DNA of 64,000 bases from Anaerolineae bacterium (GCA_026645815.1 JAPKMR010000015.1:1-64000); one strand, 5' to 3'; positions 52,464 to 61,823 are shown, numbered from the stretch's first letter. A program made the numbers and translations. Notes: a model not told the origin generated them from the sequence alone.

Positions 52464-52814
52464 ATGTTTATGGTGATGTATGTTCTCGATAACCCCGACA
52501 AACTAGACGCCGTCTTGGAAGCCTGGGACACCGTGGGCGTTGGTGGGGTAACCATCATCGAAAGCAGCGGCATTTTTCGGCAACAGACAAAGCGCCGGCG
52601 CATCCCTATACGTTTCGGTTTTGAACGTCTCATCGAGCAGGCCGAGCGCGGCAATTATACCCTGTTCACCCTGGTAGAGGATGAAGAGACTGTCGAACGC
52701 TGCACCGCAGCGGTGGAAAGTGTAGTTGGTGACCTGAGCGAGCCTAATACGGGCATCCTGGCAGCCTGGCCCCTGGCAATCGTGCGGGGATTGCCCAAGC
52801 AACACACGCGATAG
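52464..52814 (+). CDS. PII-like signalling protein (GlnB superfamily candidate)
   Basis: A 116-residue protein. MFMVMYVLDNPDKLDAVLEAWDTVGVGGVTII has the beta-alpha-beta start of PII-like proteins, a variable loop follows (about 38-50, FRQQTKRRRIP), and a second beta-alpha-beta (YTLFTLVEDEETVERCTAAVESVVG) completes the ferredoxin-like fold. PII-like proteins bind nucleotides and regulate neighbouring transporters. The next gene is a cation exchanger 13 bp downstream. AAGGAGG precedes the ATG. Assignment is by fold pattern only. Confidence 0.6.
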   Translation: MFMVMYVLDNPDKLDAVLEAWDTVGVGGVTIIESSGIFRQQTKRRRIPIRFGFERLIEQAERGNYTLFTLVEDEETVERCTAAVESVVGDLSEPNTGILAAWPLAIVRGLPKQHTR

Positions 52815-52827
52815 GAGTCTGGCACAA

Positions 52828-53820
52828 ATGCTATGGCTATCGTTCCTTATCAGTGCGGCAATCCTTGTGTTGGCTTCGATAAAGCTGGCAGAATATGGCG
52901 ATGCCATCGCCTATCGCACCAAACTGGGAGGTTTGTTCGTCGGAACCCTTTTAATGGCAGGTGCGACGTCGCTGCCAGAATTTCTGACCTCGATCAGTTC
53001 CCTGCAACAAGGTGTCATCGGGCTTGCAGCGGGAAATATGCTGGGCAGCAACATGTTCAACATGGCGCTCGTCGGGTTTCTGGGGCTCATCTTCTACAAA
53101 CAGCGTGTTTTGCGCCGCGTTGCCATGCGCCACACCCTGACTGCCAGCCTGGCGACAGCGTTGATCGGTCTGGCGACCTTCTTCATCCTGGCTGATATTG
53201 ACATCAAAATTGGCTGGGTGGGGCTGGATAGCCTGCTGCTCATAGGCGCCTATATCGGCGGCGTCTGGCTCATCCGCAGCAACGATTCTGACCATAAGGG
53301 CGCCGATGCAGGTGAAGACATAGACGACTCCGGCATCCCCACGTTGAAGCGCGCGCTTATCGGTTTCGTCCTGGCGACCGGCGTACTGATTCTAGTAACC
53401 CCCTTCCTGGTACGCAGCAGCGCCGAGATTGCCGAGATTACGGGCCTGGGGACCGGTTTTGTGGGCACAGCCCTGCTCGCGCTCATCACCTCACTGCCAG
53501 AGTTGATCGCGGCTATGGCAGCTGCCCGCCTTGGCGCCTATGATCTGGCATTGGGCAATCTCTTCGGAAGCAATATCTTCAACATATTTACCCTGGGCAT
53601 CACCGATGTGTTTTACACCCAAGGGCGATTCCTGGGGGTCATTGATCCCGAATTTGCGCTCACCGGCATGCTAGGCTTATTGCTCACCTGCATGGGGCTT
53701 ATCGGCAACCAGGCCCGTTTGGAAAGGCGCATCTGGTTAGTGGAGATTGATGCGCTCCTGTTGGTGGTAGGATACTTCATAGGGCTGTGGCTGCTCTACA
53801 ATCGAGGCATTGGAATCTGA
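52828..53820 (+). CDS. Sodium/calcium exchanger family (CaCA) antiporter
   Basis: A 330-residue membrane protein with two homologous halves of about five helices, each carrying the alpha-repeat: GATSLPEFLTS with AAGNMLGSNMFNMALVG in the first, and ALITSLPELIAAMAAARLGAYDLALGNLFGSNIFNI (read in parts) in the second. The acidic residues of the alpha repeats bind cations. The loop between halves is short and acidic (DAGEDIDD). Direction and ion (Ca, Na, H or other) unknown. It is cotranscribed with the PII-like gene, which may regulate it. Confidence 0.9.
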   Translation: MLWLSFLISAAILVLASIKLAEYGDAIAYRTKLGGLFVGTLLMAGATSLPEFLTSISSLQQGVIGLAAGNMLGSNMFNMALVGFLGLIFYKQRVLRRVAMRHTLTASLATALIGLATFFILADIDIKIGWVGLDSLLLIGAYIGGVWLIRSNDSDHKGADAGEDIDDSGIPTLKRALIGFVLATGVLILVTPFLVRSSAEIAEITGLGTGFVGTALLALITSLPELIAAMAAARLGAYDLALGNLFGSNIFNIFTLGITDVFYTQGRFLGVIDPEFALTGMLGLLLTCMGLIGNQARLERRIWLVEIDALLLVVGYFIGLWLLYNRGIGI

Positions 53821-53926
53821 TTTGCAGCGTATACCCTTGCCTGGCACATGCCAGACAGGAAGTGAAAAGCCCTGAGGATATTCAGCATTATCCCCGGGAA
53901 ATAGCCTGTTCGAGGAGAGTCTGGTG

Positions 53927-55489
53927 ATGCATAAGCGAGATTTCACTGCAGAAAAACGCCGCCGCCAACGTGTGAGCCGGAATTTGGAACTCATTGCCAT
54001 CACTGCCAATCTCATAGGCGCCTTTCTAGCCGTGACCTTTTTCTCGCTCGAAGCTTATGCCACAGCCCCCAACACCACCGGACAGAGCTATATCGGCAAC
54101 GGACCACTCATCGCCATCTTGATTGTCACCGGCACGCTAATCGGCAACTGGCTCACTCGCCCGCTCAACCAATGGTACGACGCCGCCGACAACAACCGAC
54201 CTCTGACGCCGCAAATTCAGCGCCAGGCGCTCAACAATCCGCTCAATTCGGCGCTGATTTCGCTAAGCATGTGGACACTGGCAGGCACAGTGAGCGCCTG
54301 GAGCGTGCGCACGGAGGGAATTAGTCCTGTGCTCACCGTATTTATGGGCATGGTGGGTGTCGCCGGACCGGTTACAGCCCTGCTCATCTATTTCGCGGCG
54401 GAGCGCGTCTGGAGCCCGGAAATTCCCCTGTTCTTCCCCACACAGCAGCCCTCTGAGTTGAATACGTTTCGGCTCTCCGTCCGGCGGCGGCTCTTTGTCC
54501 CGTCCATAATAGAGTTAGTTATCATGTTGATCATGACCCTCAACGTCGCAGCCACAGTGGGTCAGGTGACTCGCCTTGCAGCGGCATCCAGGGCGCCGCT
54601 GCTACAGACGATGCTACATCGCCAATACTTTCTGTTTGGGATTGCCATCCTGGTAGCCATATCCCTCACCCTGACTTTGGGGCGACACCTGGCAAATGCC
54701 GTGGAGAACTTACGCCGAAATATGATCAAGGTCCGACAGGGAGAACTCGAAGCTGCCTTACCGGTCACCTCGAATGACGAACTGGGCGATTTGGCAGCAG
54801 GCTTCAATGCCATGATCAAGGGACTGCAACAGGAAGAAGTCGTGCGGCAGCTTTTCAGTCTCTATGTAACCCCCGAAGTTGCCACCCATGCCATCACCCA
54901 TGGGGCACAACGCGGCGGAGAGCTGGCCGAAGCAACCATACTGTTCGCCGATATTCGAGGATTCACCAGCATGACCGAGCGCCTGGGACCTGAAGCCGTG
55001 ATTGCCCTGCTCAGCCGCTACTTTGAGGCGATGTCAACGGTCATTACGGCACACGGGGGTTTGGTAAACAAATTCGGCGGCGATAGCCTGCTGGCAGTAT
55101 TCGGCACCCCCCTCAATGCGGCAGAAGATCACGCCGCCCGCGCCATTCGCTCAGCCCAGGGAATGCTGGCAGCGTTGGAAGCCTTCAATGGGGACCAGCG
55201 AGCACGCAATGAGCCGGAACTGCGTATTGGAATTGGTGTAGCAACGGGAACTGTGGTAGCCGGTAACGTAGGCAGCGCTGACCGATTGGAATATACCGTT
55301 ATCGGCGATACGGTGAACCTGGCAAGCCGTCTGGAAGAACTGACCAAGACCCTCAAAATTCCCGTGTTGCTGGCAGAGTCCACAGCAGGAGGCGCGCCGG
55401 AAACGCCACCCTTAGTCCAGATTGCAGATGTGGAAATTCGAGGAAAAACCGAACCGCTGAAGGTCTACACCCTGGCACACTTGCAGTGA
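53927..55489 (+). CDS. Membrane class III adenylate/guanylate cyclase with HAMP domain
   Basis: A 520-residue protein: two pairs of N-terminal helices (about 20-60, 105-150, 185-210 and 230-250), a HAMP linker (about 250-300) and the RQLFSLYVTPEVA segment leading into a class III catalytic domain (about 335-515). Metal Asp residues are in ILFADIRGFTSM and FGGDSLLAVFG; the transition-state region is GNVGSADRLEYTVIGDTVNLASRLE. It resembles bacterial cAMP-forming enzymes; nucleotide choice is unconfirmed. ATG 53927 follows GAGGAGAG; a GTG at 53924 is possible. Confidence 0.88.
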   Translation: MHKRDFTAEKRRRQRVSRNLELIAITANLIGAFLAVTFFSLEAYATAPNTTGQSYIGNGPLIAILIVTGTLIGNWLTRPLNQWYDAADNNRPLTPQIQRQALNNPLNSALISLSMWTLAGTVSAWSVRTEGISPVLTVFMGMVGVAGPVTALLIYFAAERVWSPEIPLFFPTQQPSELNTFRLSVRRRLFVPSIIELVIMLIMTLNVAATVGQVTRLAAASRAPLLQTMLHRQYFLFGIAILVAISLTLTLGRHLANAVENLRRNMIKVRQGELEAALPVTSNDELGDLAAGFNAMIKGLQQEEVVRQLFSLYVTPEVATHAITHGAQRGGELAEATILFADIRGFTSMTERLGPEAVIALLSRYFEAMSTVITAHGGLVNKFGGDSLLAVFGTPLNAAEDHAARAIRSAQGMLAALEAFNGDQRARNEPELRIGIGVATGTVVAGNVGSADRLEYTVIGDTVNLASRLEELTKTLKIPVLLAESTAGGAPETPPLVQIADVEIRGKTEPLKVYTLAHLQ

Positions 55490-55490
55490 G

Positions 55491-56843
55491 TTACGGCTCA
55501 GCGTAATCACGCCCGAGAATGACGACAATATCGTATTCTGCGGTAGGATTATCACCCTGCACCAGCGCTGAATCGGGCAACTTGAACAACGCCAGCAAGT
55601 GCTGAGCCGTCTTGGGCATGCTGCGGTTGAGGATAATCAGGCTGCTTTCATAATCCTGGCGATCGGCATTATCGTAGGATGCAAGTACCTGATTGGCTTG
55701 AAGATACTGTGCGGTCGCGTAAGCCAGGCCCTCGGTCTGGGTGCCGTTAAGTACCAGAATGGTCGCATTCTCCTCAGCCGCACCGTTGGTTTCCACCGTG
55801 GGCCCGATCCAGAATATGAAATCGCGCCGCTCGCGAATGCGATCATGAACCGGGACCAGCACCTGCCACCCCTGTGGCGTCTCCCAAAACAACGTGCTAC
55901 TCTCGTCAATGACGGCGAAGCGGACGTTCTCCCGATCCATATCTTGCGCCAGCCCAGCGAGCGCCAGGGCCTGATCGAACTTGAAGTTGGTCGCAACAGA
56001 ACTCTCTACTTTCTGATACAGCTCCGGAGCCTTAGTAATCAGCTGCGCCAACACCTCAGGACGCCGCACGCGCTCCAAAACGGCTTGAATGACCTGCTGT
56101 TGGCGTCGCGCACGGTCGAAATCCCCATTCCCCACATGCCGGGTGCGCGCGTATTTCAGTGCCATATCGCCGTAGAAATGATGCGTGCCTGCTTCGATAT
56201 ACAGGGGGTCATAGCCGTAATTATTGTCAGGGTACTTAGGATCGTCAATCGTCTCGGGAACTTCGATATCAATACCGCCAATCTCATCCACAAATGTGAT
56301 AAAGGCCTCGAAGTTGATGCGGACGTAATAATCAATATGGATTCCCAAATTCCGTTCAACGGTCAACGTTGCCAGAGCAGGTCCCCCGCCGGGGTAATCA
56401 TAGATATCCCCATTATAGTGCGCCGTATTGATGCGATTATAACCAAAGGTGGGAATCTCCACCCACAGATCGCGCGGAATCGAAAGCACACCCGCTTTCA
56501 GAGTAACGGGGTCGAGCGTGAGAATCATAATCGTATCGGTGCGCCAGGCAGGTTCATCCCATTGCGAACGCTCATCAACGCCCAACAATAGCACGGTGAT
56601 GCGCTCCGTACCGGTCCAACGCGGGAGCGTTTGCCCTTCTTCAAAGGACACATTCTCACTGGGACCTTTATCCTCTGTTGCAGTGAAATCCGGCAGCAGC
56701 TCTGAGGCAGCTGCCATCTCTCGCACGCGGGAGAAGACTACCAATGCCACGGTGGCAGTGATAATCATATAGATCAACACCAGACCAACGCGCATCAGCG
56801 TTTTGTAGGCCTTCGTCTGTGAAGCCGTTCGCCGTCTTTCCAT
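55491..56843 (-). CDS. LytR-CpsA-Psr (LCP) family protein 1
   Basis: A 450-residue membrane-anchored protein. An N-terminal helix (about 15-38) is followed by the LCP domain (TVLLLGVDERS; WRTDTIMILTLDP; LSIPRDLWVEIP; YARTRHVGNGDFDRARRQQQVIQA with its conserved Arg) and a C-terminal LytR_C-type domain (about 350-450, NGTQTEGLAYATAQYL). LCP enzymes attach undecaprenyl-linked glycopolymers to peptidoglycan or to other acceptors. It is a paralogue of the next gene, with a terminator between them. It ends 1 bp from the convergent cyclase. Confidence 0.92.
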   Translation of the reverse strand: MERRRTASQTKAYKTLMRVGLVLIYMIITATVALVVFSRVREMAAASELLPDFTATEDKGPSENVSFEEGQTLPRWTGTERITVLLLGVDERSQWDEPAWRTDTIMILTLDPVTLKAGVLSIPRDLWVEIPTFGYNRINTAHYNGDIYDYPGGGPALATLTVERNLGIHIDYYVRINFEAFITFVDEIGGIDIEVPETIDDPKYPDNNYGYDPLYIEAGTHHFYGDMALKYARTRHVGNGDFDRARRQQQVIQAVLERVRRPEVLAQLITKAPELYQKVESSVATNFKFDQALALAGLAQDMDRENVRFAVIDESSTLFWETPQGWQVLVPVHDRIRERRDFIFWIGPTVETNGAAEENATILVLNGTQTEGLAYATAQYLQANQVLASYDNADRQDYESSLIILNRSMPKTAQHLLALFKLPDSALVQGDNPTAEYDIVVILGRDYAEP

Positions 56844-56882
56844 AAACTGAGATTATACCATAGGTAATGGATTAGCCCGTGC

Positions 56883-56919
56883 AAAAAAGACGCCCGGAAG
56901 CCTCGCAAGGTTCCCGGGC
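56883..56919 (-). terminator. Intrinsic terminator between the two LCP genes
   Basis: On the minus strand, GCCCGGGAA pairs with TTCCGGGC (one bulge), followed by a run of six T (plus-strand A-run at 56883-56888). It ends the upstream LCP gene. Confidence 0.8.
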
Positions 56920-56937
56920 ACAGGGTTCCGTAATGAC

Positions 56938-58296
56938 TCAGGGAGCGGCAGGAGGTCCGGCATAATCGGCGCCGAGAATGAGCAAAATATCCTGCCCGGC
57001 AGCAGAATTCGGGGCGCTGACGATAGCGGTCTGTGGTACACCCAACAACGTTGCCAACCGTGCCGCCGTTGTTGGCTTGGCGCGGTTCATGATGATAGTT
57101 GTGGCAGCGTAATCCGAGCGATCGGCGTTACCAAAAGTAGCCACAGCGACCCCTTGCGCTTGAAGATAGTCCGTGGTACTTGCCGCCAGACCGATACGCT
57201 CGGTCCCGTTCAAGACGCCGATGGTCGCGCTCTCCTGCTCCACCGTCTGTTGGGCAATCTCAGCCACGCCAAAGACATAGTCGCGCACCTCACGCATACG
57301 CTCGCGCAAGGGAATCAACACCTGCGCGCCTTCCGGTGTGATGTAGTCTTCCGTGCAGGTCTGGTCAATGACCGCAAAACGCAGCTGACTACGATCCACT
57401 TTGATCGCCAAGCCCGCGAGAGCCAAAATCTCATCCAGAGTGAGGTCCGTGCTGACGGATTCATCCATAATCGTGTAGAGTTCGCCAATCCGCGGCGCCA
57501 GCTGTGGCAGCATGTTGAGGCTGGTTACGCGCTCGAGGATGGCCAACAGGACCTGCTGTTGACGGTCTGCCCGCTGAAAGTCATTGCTATCGTGGCGTGT
57601 ACGAGCGTATTTTAACGCCATTACACCATCGAAGTGATGCTGTCCCGCCTCGATGTAAAGAGGATCGTAACCGTAGTTATTATCTGGGTACAGAGGGTCG
57701 TTGATCGGTTCAGGTACGTAAATATCAATGCCGCCGATAAGATTCACCAGGTCCACGAAGCCCTGGAAATTGAGGCGCACATAATACTGAATGGGGACTC
57801 CCAGGTTATACTCCACCGTCTGACGCGCCAGCGCCGGACCGCCGCCGGGATAGTTATACATTTCCCCCAGGCGGTGCGCGGTATTGATGCGCCCCTGGTT
57901 GTAGCCCGGAATCGGCACCCACAGATCGCGGGGAATAGATAGCACCCCCGCTTGCAGGGTAGTGGGATCAAGGGTGAGCAACATCATCGTGTCGGTCCGC
58001 GCCATGCCATTTTCTTGCGGGCGCTCATCCACACCCAACAGAAGCACATTGACACGCTCAACACCCGTCCACTCGGGGAGCGCCTGACCAAAGCGCCGGT
58101 CGACATTGGGACTCTCTTCTCCCCCCGAACCACTCAATCCCGGTAGCGCGCCAGAGTCAGAGAGGATACCTCGTGCCACTGAAAACAACAGCGCGCCACC
58201 CGCGATGACGATAACGATGAAAACCAGCACCAGCACGCCAGTCATAATCGCAGGCATGCGGCTCTTCTTACGGGTCATGGCTACTCTACGACGCAT
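56938..58296 (-). CDS. LytR-CpsA-Psr (LCP) family protein 2
   Basis: A 452-residue paralogue with the same plan: anchor helix (about 18-40), LCP domain (NVLLLGVDERP; ARTDTMMLLTLDP; LSIPRDLWVPIP; YARTRHDSNDFQRADRQQQ) and LytR_C-type tail (IGVLNGTERIGLAASTTDYL). The pair probably arose by duplication and the copies have diverged throughout. Together with the flanking glycosyltransferase they suggest a cell-wall glycopolymer function. ATG 58296 follows GAGAGAG; ATG 58278 is an alternative. Confidence 0.92.
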   Translation of the reverse strand: MRRRVAMTRKKSRMPAIMTGVLVLVFIVIVIAGGALLFSVARGILSDSGALPGLSGSGGEESPNVDRRFGQALPEWTGVERVNVLLLGVDERPQENGMARTDTMMLLTLDPTTLQAGVLSIPRDLWVPIPGYNQGRINTAHRLGEMYNYPGGGPALARQTVEYNLGVPIQYYVRLNFQGFVDLVNLIGGIDIYVPEPINDPLYPDNNYGYDPLYIEAGQHHFDGVMALKYARTRHDSNDFQRADRQQQVLLAILERVTSLNMLPQLAPRIGELYTIMDESVSTDLTLDEILALAGLAIKVDRSQLRFAVIDQTCTEDYITPEGAQVLIPLRERMREVRDYVFGVAEIAQQTVEQESATIGVLNGTERIGLAASTTDYLQAQGVAVATFGNADRSDYAATTIIMNRAKPTTAARLATLLGVPQTAIVSAPNSAAGQDILLILGADYAGPPAAP

Positions 58297-58436
58297 ATCA
58301 GATAAAACTCTCTCGCGAAAACTTCGTTGAATTCTACCGGCGAAAATAGCAATCCAGCATGGAATATTATACCATGAAGATAGGCTTTAACGTAACTATT
58401 TAGTAACTTTTCGTAACCGGCTCTTTCAAGCCCGGA

Positions 58437-59606
58437 TCATTTTTGCGCGGATTGCAAGTCGAGCAAGGCAGCTTCCCACCGGGGAATGACGATTTCGGGG
58501 TCATAGTGTGAGGTTACGAATTGCCGCCCAGCATGTCCTATGCGCGCAGCTTCTTCGGGTTGCCGCAATGCCCGGATAACCGCTTCGGCAAATGGCCCCG
58601 GCGCATCAGCAACCCACAACTGCTCACCCGGCGTCGCCCCCAATCCATGATTGCTGACCGTGGTGGCGACCACGGGAATCCCCATACCCATCGCATCCAC
58701 CACCTTCTGCAATAGCCCACCGGCAACCTGTAGCGGCGCCGCCACCACATCCGCCGCCTGATACCAGGGCGCCAAATCGGGGACAAAGCCGGTAACAAAG
58801 ACCTGCTTGCCATCGTGCCGGGCGCTCACGCTCTCTGAGGGATTTGACCCTACGATGTAGAAACGCGCTTCGGGCACAGCCTGCAAGACGGCAGGCCAAA
58901 CGTGATCCAGAAACCACAGAACTGCCTGGATGTTATATGCTCGGGACATAGCCCCCACAAAGAGCACATTCGCGCCGCGCGGCACTGCGGCTTCTGCCGC
59001 GGCGGCAGGGGTAAACGCCGGCGCCAGAGGCAGCAATAAGACGGATTTCGAGGCGCGGCGTTCCACCAACAACCGGCGGTCACCTTCGGAGATGGCGGCA
59101 ACCAGATCGAAGCGCCGGTAGAGCCAGGGTTCGAGTATCAGGAAGAGCGCCCGCAACACGCGGCTACGCCAACGCGCAAGCCCCATCTGTTGCGCCGCCT
59201 GTTGTTCCATGAGGAACCAGTTGACATCATGGGCGCGAATCGAAGTGGGAAAACCGCGCAACCCTAACACAACCGCGCCGGTCTGGGCGAATTCCACGTG
59301 GAAGACATCTGGGGTTGCCTCGCGGAGCGTGCGCCAAGTCGCACGACGCAACGCGAGATAACTGCGCAGCAACGCCAGGGGACGCGGTCCGGGCAGGGAA
59401 CGGTGGTGGGGTACGGTGACAACCCGTTCACAAAGGGACTCAAGCGCCGGCAGGAACCGGCGCTCGGTATCCTGCATCCGCACCACCAGGGTGAGGCGAT
59501 GCCCGCGCCGGTGTAAGACTTCTATCAGGCGATAGACGGATTCCCCACCGGCATGCCCGACCCCTAAGGCAGGGAATTGCTTATAGGCTATCAGAATATG
59601 CGCCAT
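58437..59606 (-). CDS. Glycosyltransferase, GT4-like
   Basis: A 389-residue GT-B protein. The N-terminus has GVGHAGGESVYRLIEVLHRRGHRLTL; the C-terminal half has VLFVGAMSRAYNIQAVLWFL, VTGFVPDLAPWYQAADVVAAPL and KVVDAMGMGIPVVAT, typical of GT4 and its Glyco_trans_1_4 relatives. Donor and acceptor unknown. It lies between RNase J and the LCP pair on the same strand. Confidence 0.88.
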   Translation of the reverse strand: MAHILIAYKQFPALGVGHAGGESVYRLIEVLHRRGHRLTLVVRMQDTERRFLPALESLCERVVTVPHHRSLPGPRPLALLRSYLALRRATWRTLREATPDVFHVEFAQTGAVVLGLRGFPTSIRAHDVNWFLMEQQAAQQMGLARWRSRVLRALFLILEPWLYRRFDLVAAISEGDRRLLVERRASKSVLLLPLAPAFTPAAAAEAAVPRGANVLFVGAMSRAYNIQAVLWFLDHVWPAVLQAVPEARFYIVGSNPSESVSARHDGKQVFVTGFVPDLAPWYQAADVVAAPLQVAGGLLQKVVDAMGMGIPVVATTVSNHGLGATPGEQLWVADAPGPFAEAVIRALRQPEEAARIGHAGRQFVTSHYDPEIVIPRWEAALLDLQSAQK

Positions 59607-59671
59607 GGGCTATTGTTATTGCATCACGGAGTTAGCGAAGCAGGAAGCAGAGACTACGCCATCGGGACAAC

Positions 59672-61324
59672 CTAGAGCAGTGCGACCCCCGTGATCAGCA
59701 TGACAGGACGGCTGCGCGCCTTCTGAAAGAAGAAATCGGAGACGGCTTTCTCCACAATGTGCTCGACAGACTTAACAACAGTGCCGGGTTGGCAGGTATT
59801 GACCGCGCTGCGAACCACCTGCTGCGCGCCTTCGAGCAAGTCCTCTGCCGCGCGCAGATTCACAAAACCACGCAGGGTGATCTCTGGATCACCAATCAGC
59901 CGTCCCTGGCGTTGGTTGTACCGGAAGACAATGCTGCAGACGCCTGCCATCGCCAGCGATTCGCGCTCCTGTAGCACGCTCTGGTCCACCGCCGATCCCA
60001 CAAGGACACCATCCACGAAGACATAGCCGCCCGGAATACGTTCGCCGATCTCCAGTGTATTTTTCGTGAAGCGCAGCACATAGCCATTCTCTACCACGGC
60101 GATGCGCTCTCTGGAAATTCCAACTTGCTGCGCAAGGACGGCGTGCTGGTGCAGGTGTCGCAACTCACCGTGAATGGGGATGAAGAACTGGGGTTGCAGG
60201 ATATTGAGCAGGGCCTTCTGTTCTTCCTGACTGGCATGCCCGGAAACGTGCACCGGCGCCACCGGATGATAGAAGACGTTGGCGCCTTTCTGGAACAACC
60301 GGTTGATGACCGCATGGACGGTCTCTTCGTTGCCGGGAATTGTGTGCGAGGAAAGCACCACGGTATCCCCGCGCGTGATCCGCAACGATGGATGCCGTCC
60401 CAAAGCCAGGCGTCCCAGGATGGATTGCGGTTCACCCTGCGAACCGGTCGCCAGGATGGTGACCTGATGGGGCGGCAAACGCTGAATATCCTGTAGAGAG
60501 AGAATCATCCCGGCGGGAATATCCAGATAACCCAGGCGTTGAGCCATCTTGATATTCGCCACCATCGAGGCGCCCGCCACAGCCACCTTGCGCCCATAAC
60601 GGTGCGCTACTTCCGTCACCTGCTGCAAGCGGGAGATCAACGAGGCAAAGGTCGCGACGATGATGCGTCCATTTGCCTGCCGGAACACATCTTCGAGCGC
60701 ACGTGTGAGCGTCATCTCCGAAGGGGTGGTGCCCTCATAATCCGCGTTGGTGCTATCGGAGAGCAGAGCCAACACTCCCCGGCGGTTGAATTCTGCCAGC
60801 TTGCCGATTTCGGTCGGCAAACCATCTACCGGCGTGGGGTCCAGTTTGAAGTCACCGCTATGGACGACCAATCCCACCGGCGTTTCGATGCCCAAGCCGA
60901 CCGCATCGGGGATGCTATGACAGACATGGTAAGGCTCGACCGTGAAGGGACCAAGACGAATCACATCACCGGGCGCCATGGTATGCAGGCTAGCCTGCTT
61001 GCGCTGACTGCTGGTCAGTTTGACTTCGATCAACCCGCGCGTGAGCGTCGTGGCATAAATGGGGACGTTGAACTCGCGCAGGAAATAGGGCAAGGCACCG
61101 ATGTGGTCCTCGTGCCCGTGCGTGATGACGACACCCCGAATACGTTCTGCTTTGTCGCGCAGATAATCATAATCGGGAATGATGAAGTCCACGCCCGGCA
61201 TGTTTGTCTCCGGGAACATCAGCCCCACATCCACGATCAGGATGTTGCGACCGTATTCCAGAACCGTCATATTCTTGCCGACTTCCCCCAAACCACCCAG
61301 GGGAATGATCTGTAATTTATCCAT
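59672..61324 (-). CDS. rnj: Ribonuclease J
   Basis: A 550-residue metallo-beta-lactamase/beta-CASP ribonuclease: IIPLGGLGEVGKNMTVLEY, zinc motif THGHEDHIGALPYFL, GDFKLDPTPVDG, LLSDSTNADYEG and the beta-CASP region with HVSGHASQEEQKALLNILQP (read in parts). The C-terminal domain is present (about 450-550). RNase J is a 5'-3' exonuclease and endonuclease in mRNA decay and rRNA maturation. ATG 61324 is preferred over a start 11 codons earlier because the family begins MDKLQIIPLGG and AGGTAG lies upstream. Confidence 0.95.
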   Translation of the reverse strand: MDKLQIIPLGGLGEVGKNMTVLEYGRNILIVDVGLMFPETNMPGVDFIIPDYDYLRDKAERIRGVVITHGHEDHIGALPYFLREFNVPIYATTLTRGLIEVKLTSSQRKQASLHTMAPGDVIRLGPFTVEPYHVCHSIPDAVGLGIETPVGLVVHSGDFKLDPTPVDGLPTEIGKLAEFNRRGVLALLSDSTNADYEGTTPSEMTLTRALEDVFRQANGRIIVATFASLISRLQQVTEVAHRYGRKVAVAGASMVANIKMAQRLGYLDIPAGMILSLQDIQRLPPHQVTILATGSQGEPQSILGRLALGRHPSLRITRGDTVVLSSHTIPGNEETVHAVINRLFQKGANVFYHPVAPVHVSGHASQEEQKALLNILQPQFFIPIHGELRHLHQHAVLAQQVGISRERIAVVENGYVLRFTKNTLEIGERIPGGYVFVDGVLVGSAVDQSVLQERESLAMAGVCSIVFRYNQRQGRLIGDPEITLRGFVNLRAAEDLLEGAQQVVRSAVNTCQPGTVVKSVEHIVEKAVSDFFFQKARSRPVMLITGVALL

Positions 61325-61452
61325 AGATTCTACCTGGCGGCGAAACGCGCCGCGCATTTGTTCCTAGAAGATTCCATTAGCCATAATAGCGTTAATAAGG
61401 ACAACGGTATAGTAACATAATCACAACCCCCTGTCAAATTCGGCACTTTCCG

Positions 61453-61597
61453 GGGTATAGGACAAAGGGTGTGCTGAGCACCCCTTATTGGGAAGTTCAA
61501 GCGGTTGAGTACAACCACGGTCGGCTGGGTGAGGCCATACGTTTAGACACTTGAGCACGCCGAAGAGGCGCAGAGGGTAGTTTTTTGTGCTTTTCGT
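61453..61597 (+). repeat. Repeat family 2, copy 2
   Basis: Contains the same ordered blocks as 40814-40925 (GGGTATAGGACAA, AGTTCA, GTTTAGACACTTG, GCGCAGAGGGT, GTTTTTTGTG), with a short insertion near its left side. It lies between RNase J and tRNA-Glu, and like copy 1 sits just upstream of a strong promoter. Confidence 0.6.
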
Positions 61598-61630
61598 GAA
61601 CGAGGCTGCGCCCCCGTTCACGAAAAGCAC
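61587..61630. repeat. 16-bp inverted repeat at the end of repeat family 2, copy 2
   Basis: Arms 61587-61602 and 61615-61630 are perfectly complementary with a 12-nt loop rich in GC. The same kind of central hairpin, with different sequence, is found in the family 1 elements. Confidence 0.75.
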
Positions 61631-61661
61631 TCCTGCAGAAAGAAGCACCCACTTTGCGCGC

Positions 61662-61689
61662 TTGACAGCTGCTTCCTTTATGTTACAAT
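61662..61689 (+). promoter_or_regulatory. Promoter of tRNA-Glu
   Basis: Consensus TTGACA at 61662-61667, 16-nt spacer, TACAAT at 61684-61689; the tRNA begins 11 nt after the -10 box. Confidence 0.85.
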
Positions 61690-61700
61690 TCGTCCGCTGT

Positions 61701-61774
61701 GCCCTCATCGTCTAGTCTGGTCAGGACACAGGCCTTTCAAGCCTGGTACATGGGTTCAAATCCCGTTGAGGGCA
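61701..61774 (+). tRNA. tRNA-Glu (anticodon TTC)
   Basis: A full cloverleaf: acceptor arms GCCCTCA (61701-61707) and TGAGGGC (61767-61773) with discriminator A at 61774; anticodon stem CAGGC/GCCTG with loop CTTTCAA giving anticodon TTC at 61736-61738; T-loop GGTTCAAAT. CCA is not encoded. Together with the gatCAB genes in this window it fits the indirect route, in which Glu-tRNA(Gln) is amidated. Confidence 0.96.
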
Positions 61775-61776
61775 TG

Positions 61777-61809
61777 ACGCGGGTCGTGTTAGCACACGAC
61801 CCGCGTTTT
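61777..61809 (+). terminator. Terminator after tRNA-Glu
   Basis: A perfect 13-bp stem (61777-61789 with 61794-61806) with a 4-nt loop, followed by TTTTGTTT. It starts 2 nt after the tRNA. Confidence 0.88.
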
Positions 61810-61823
61810 GTTTCTCAAGAGAG

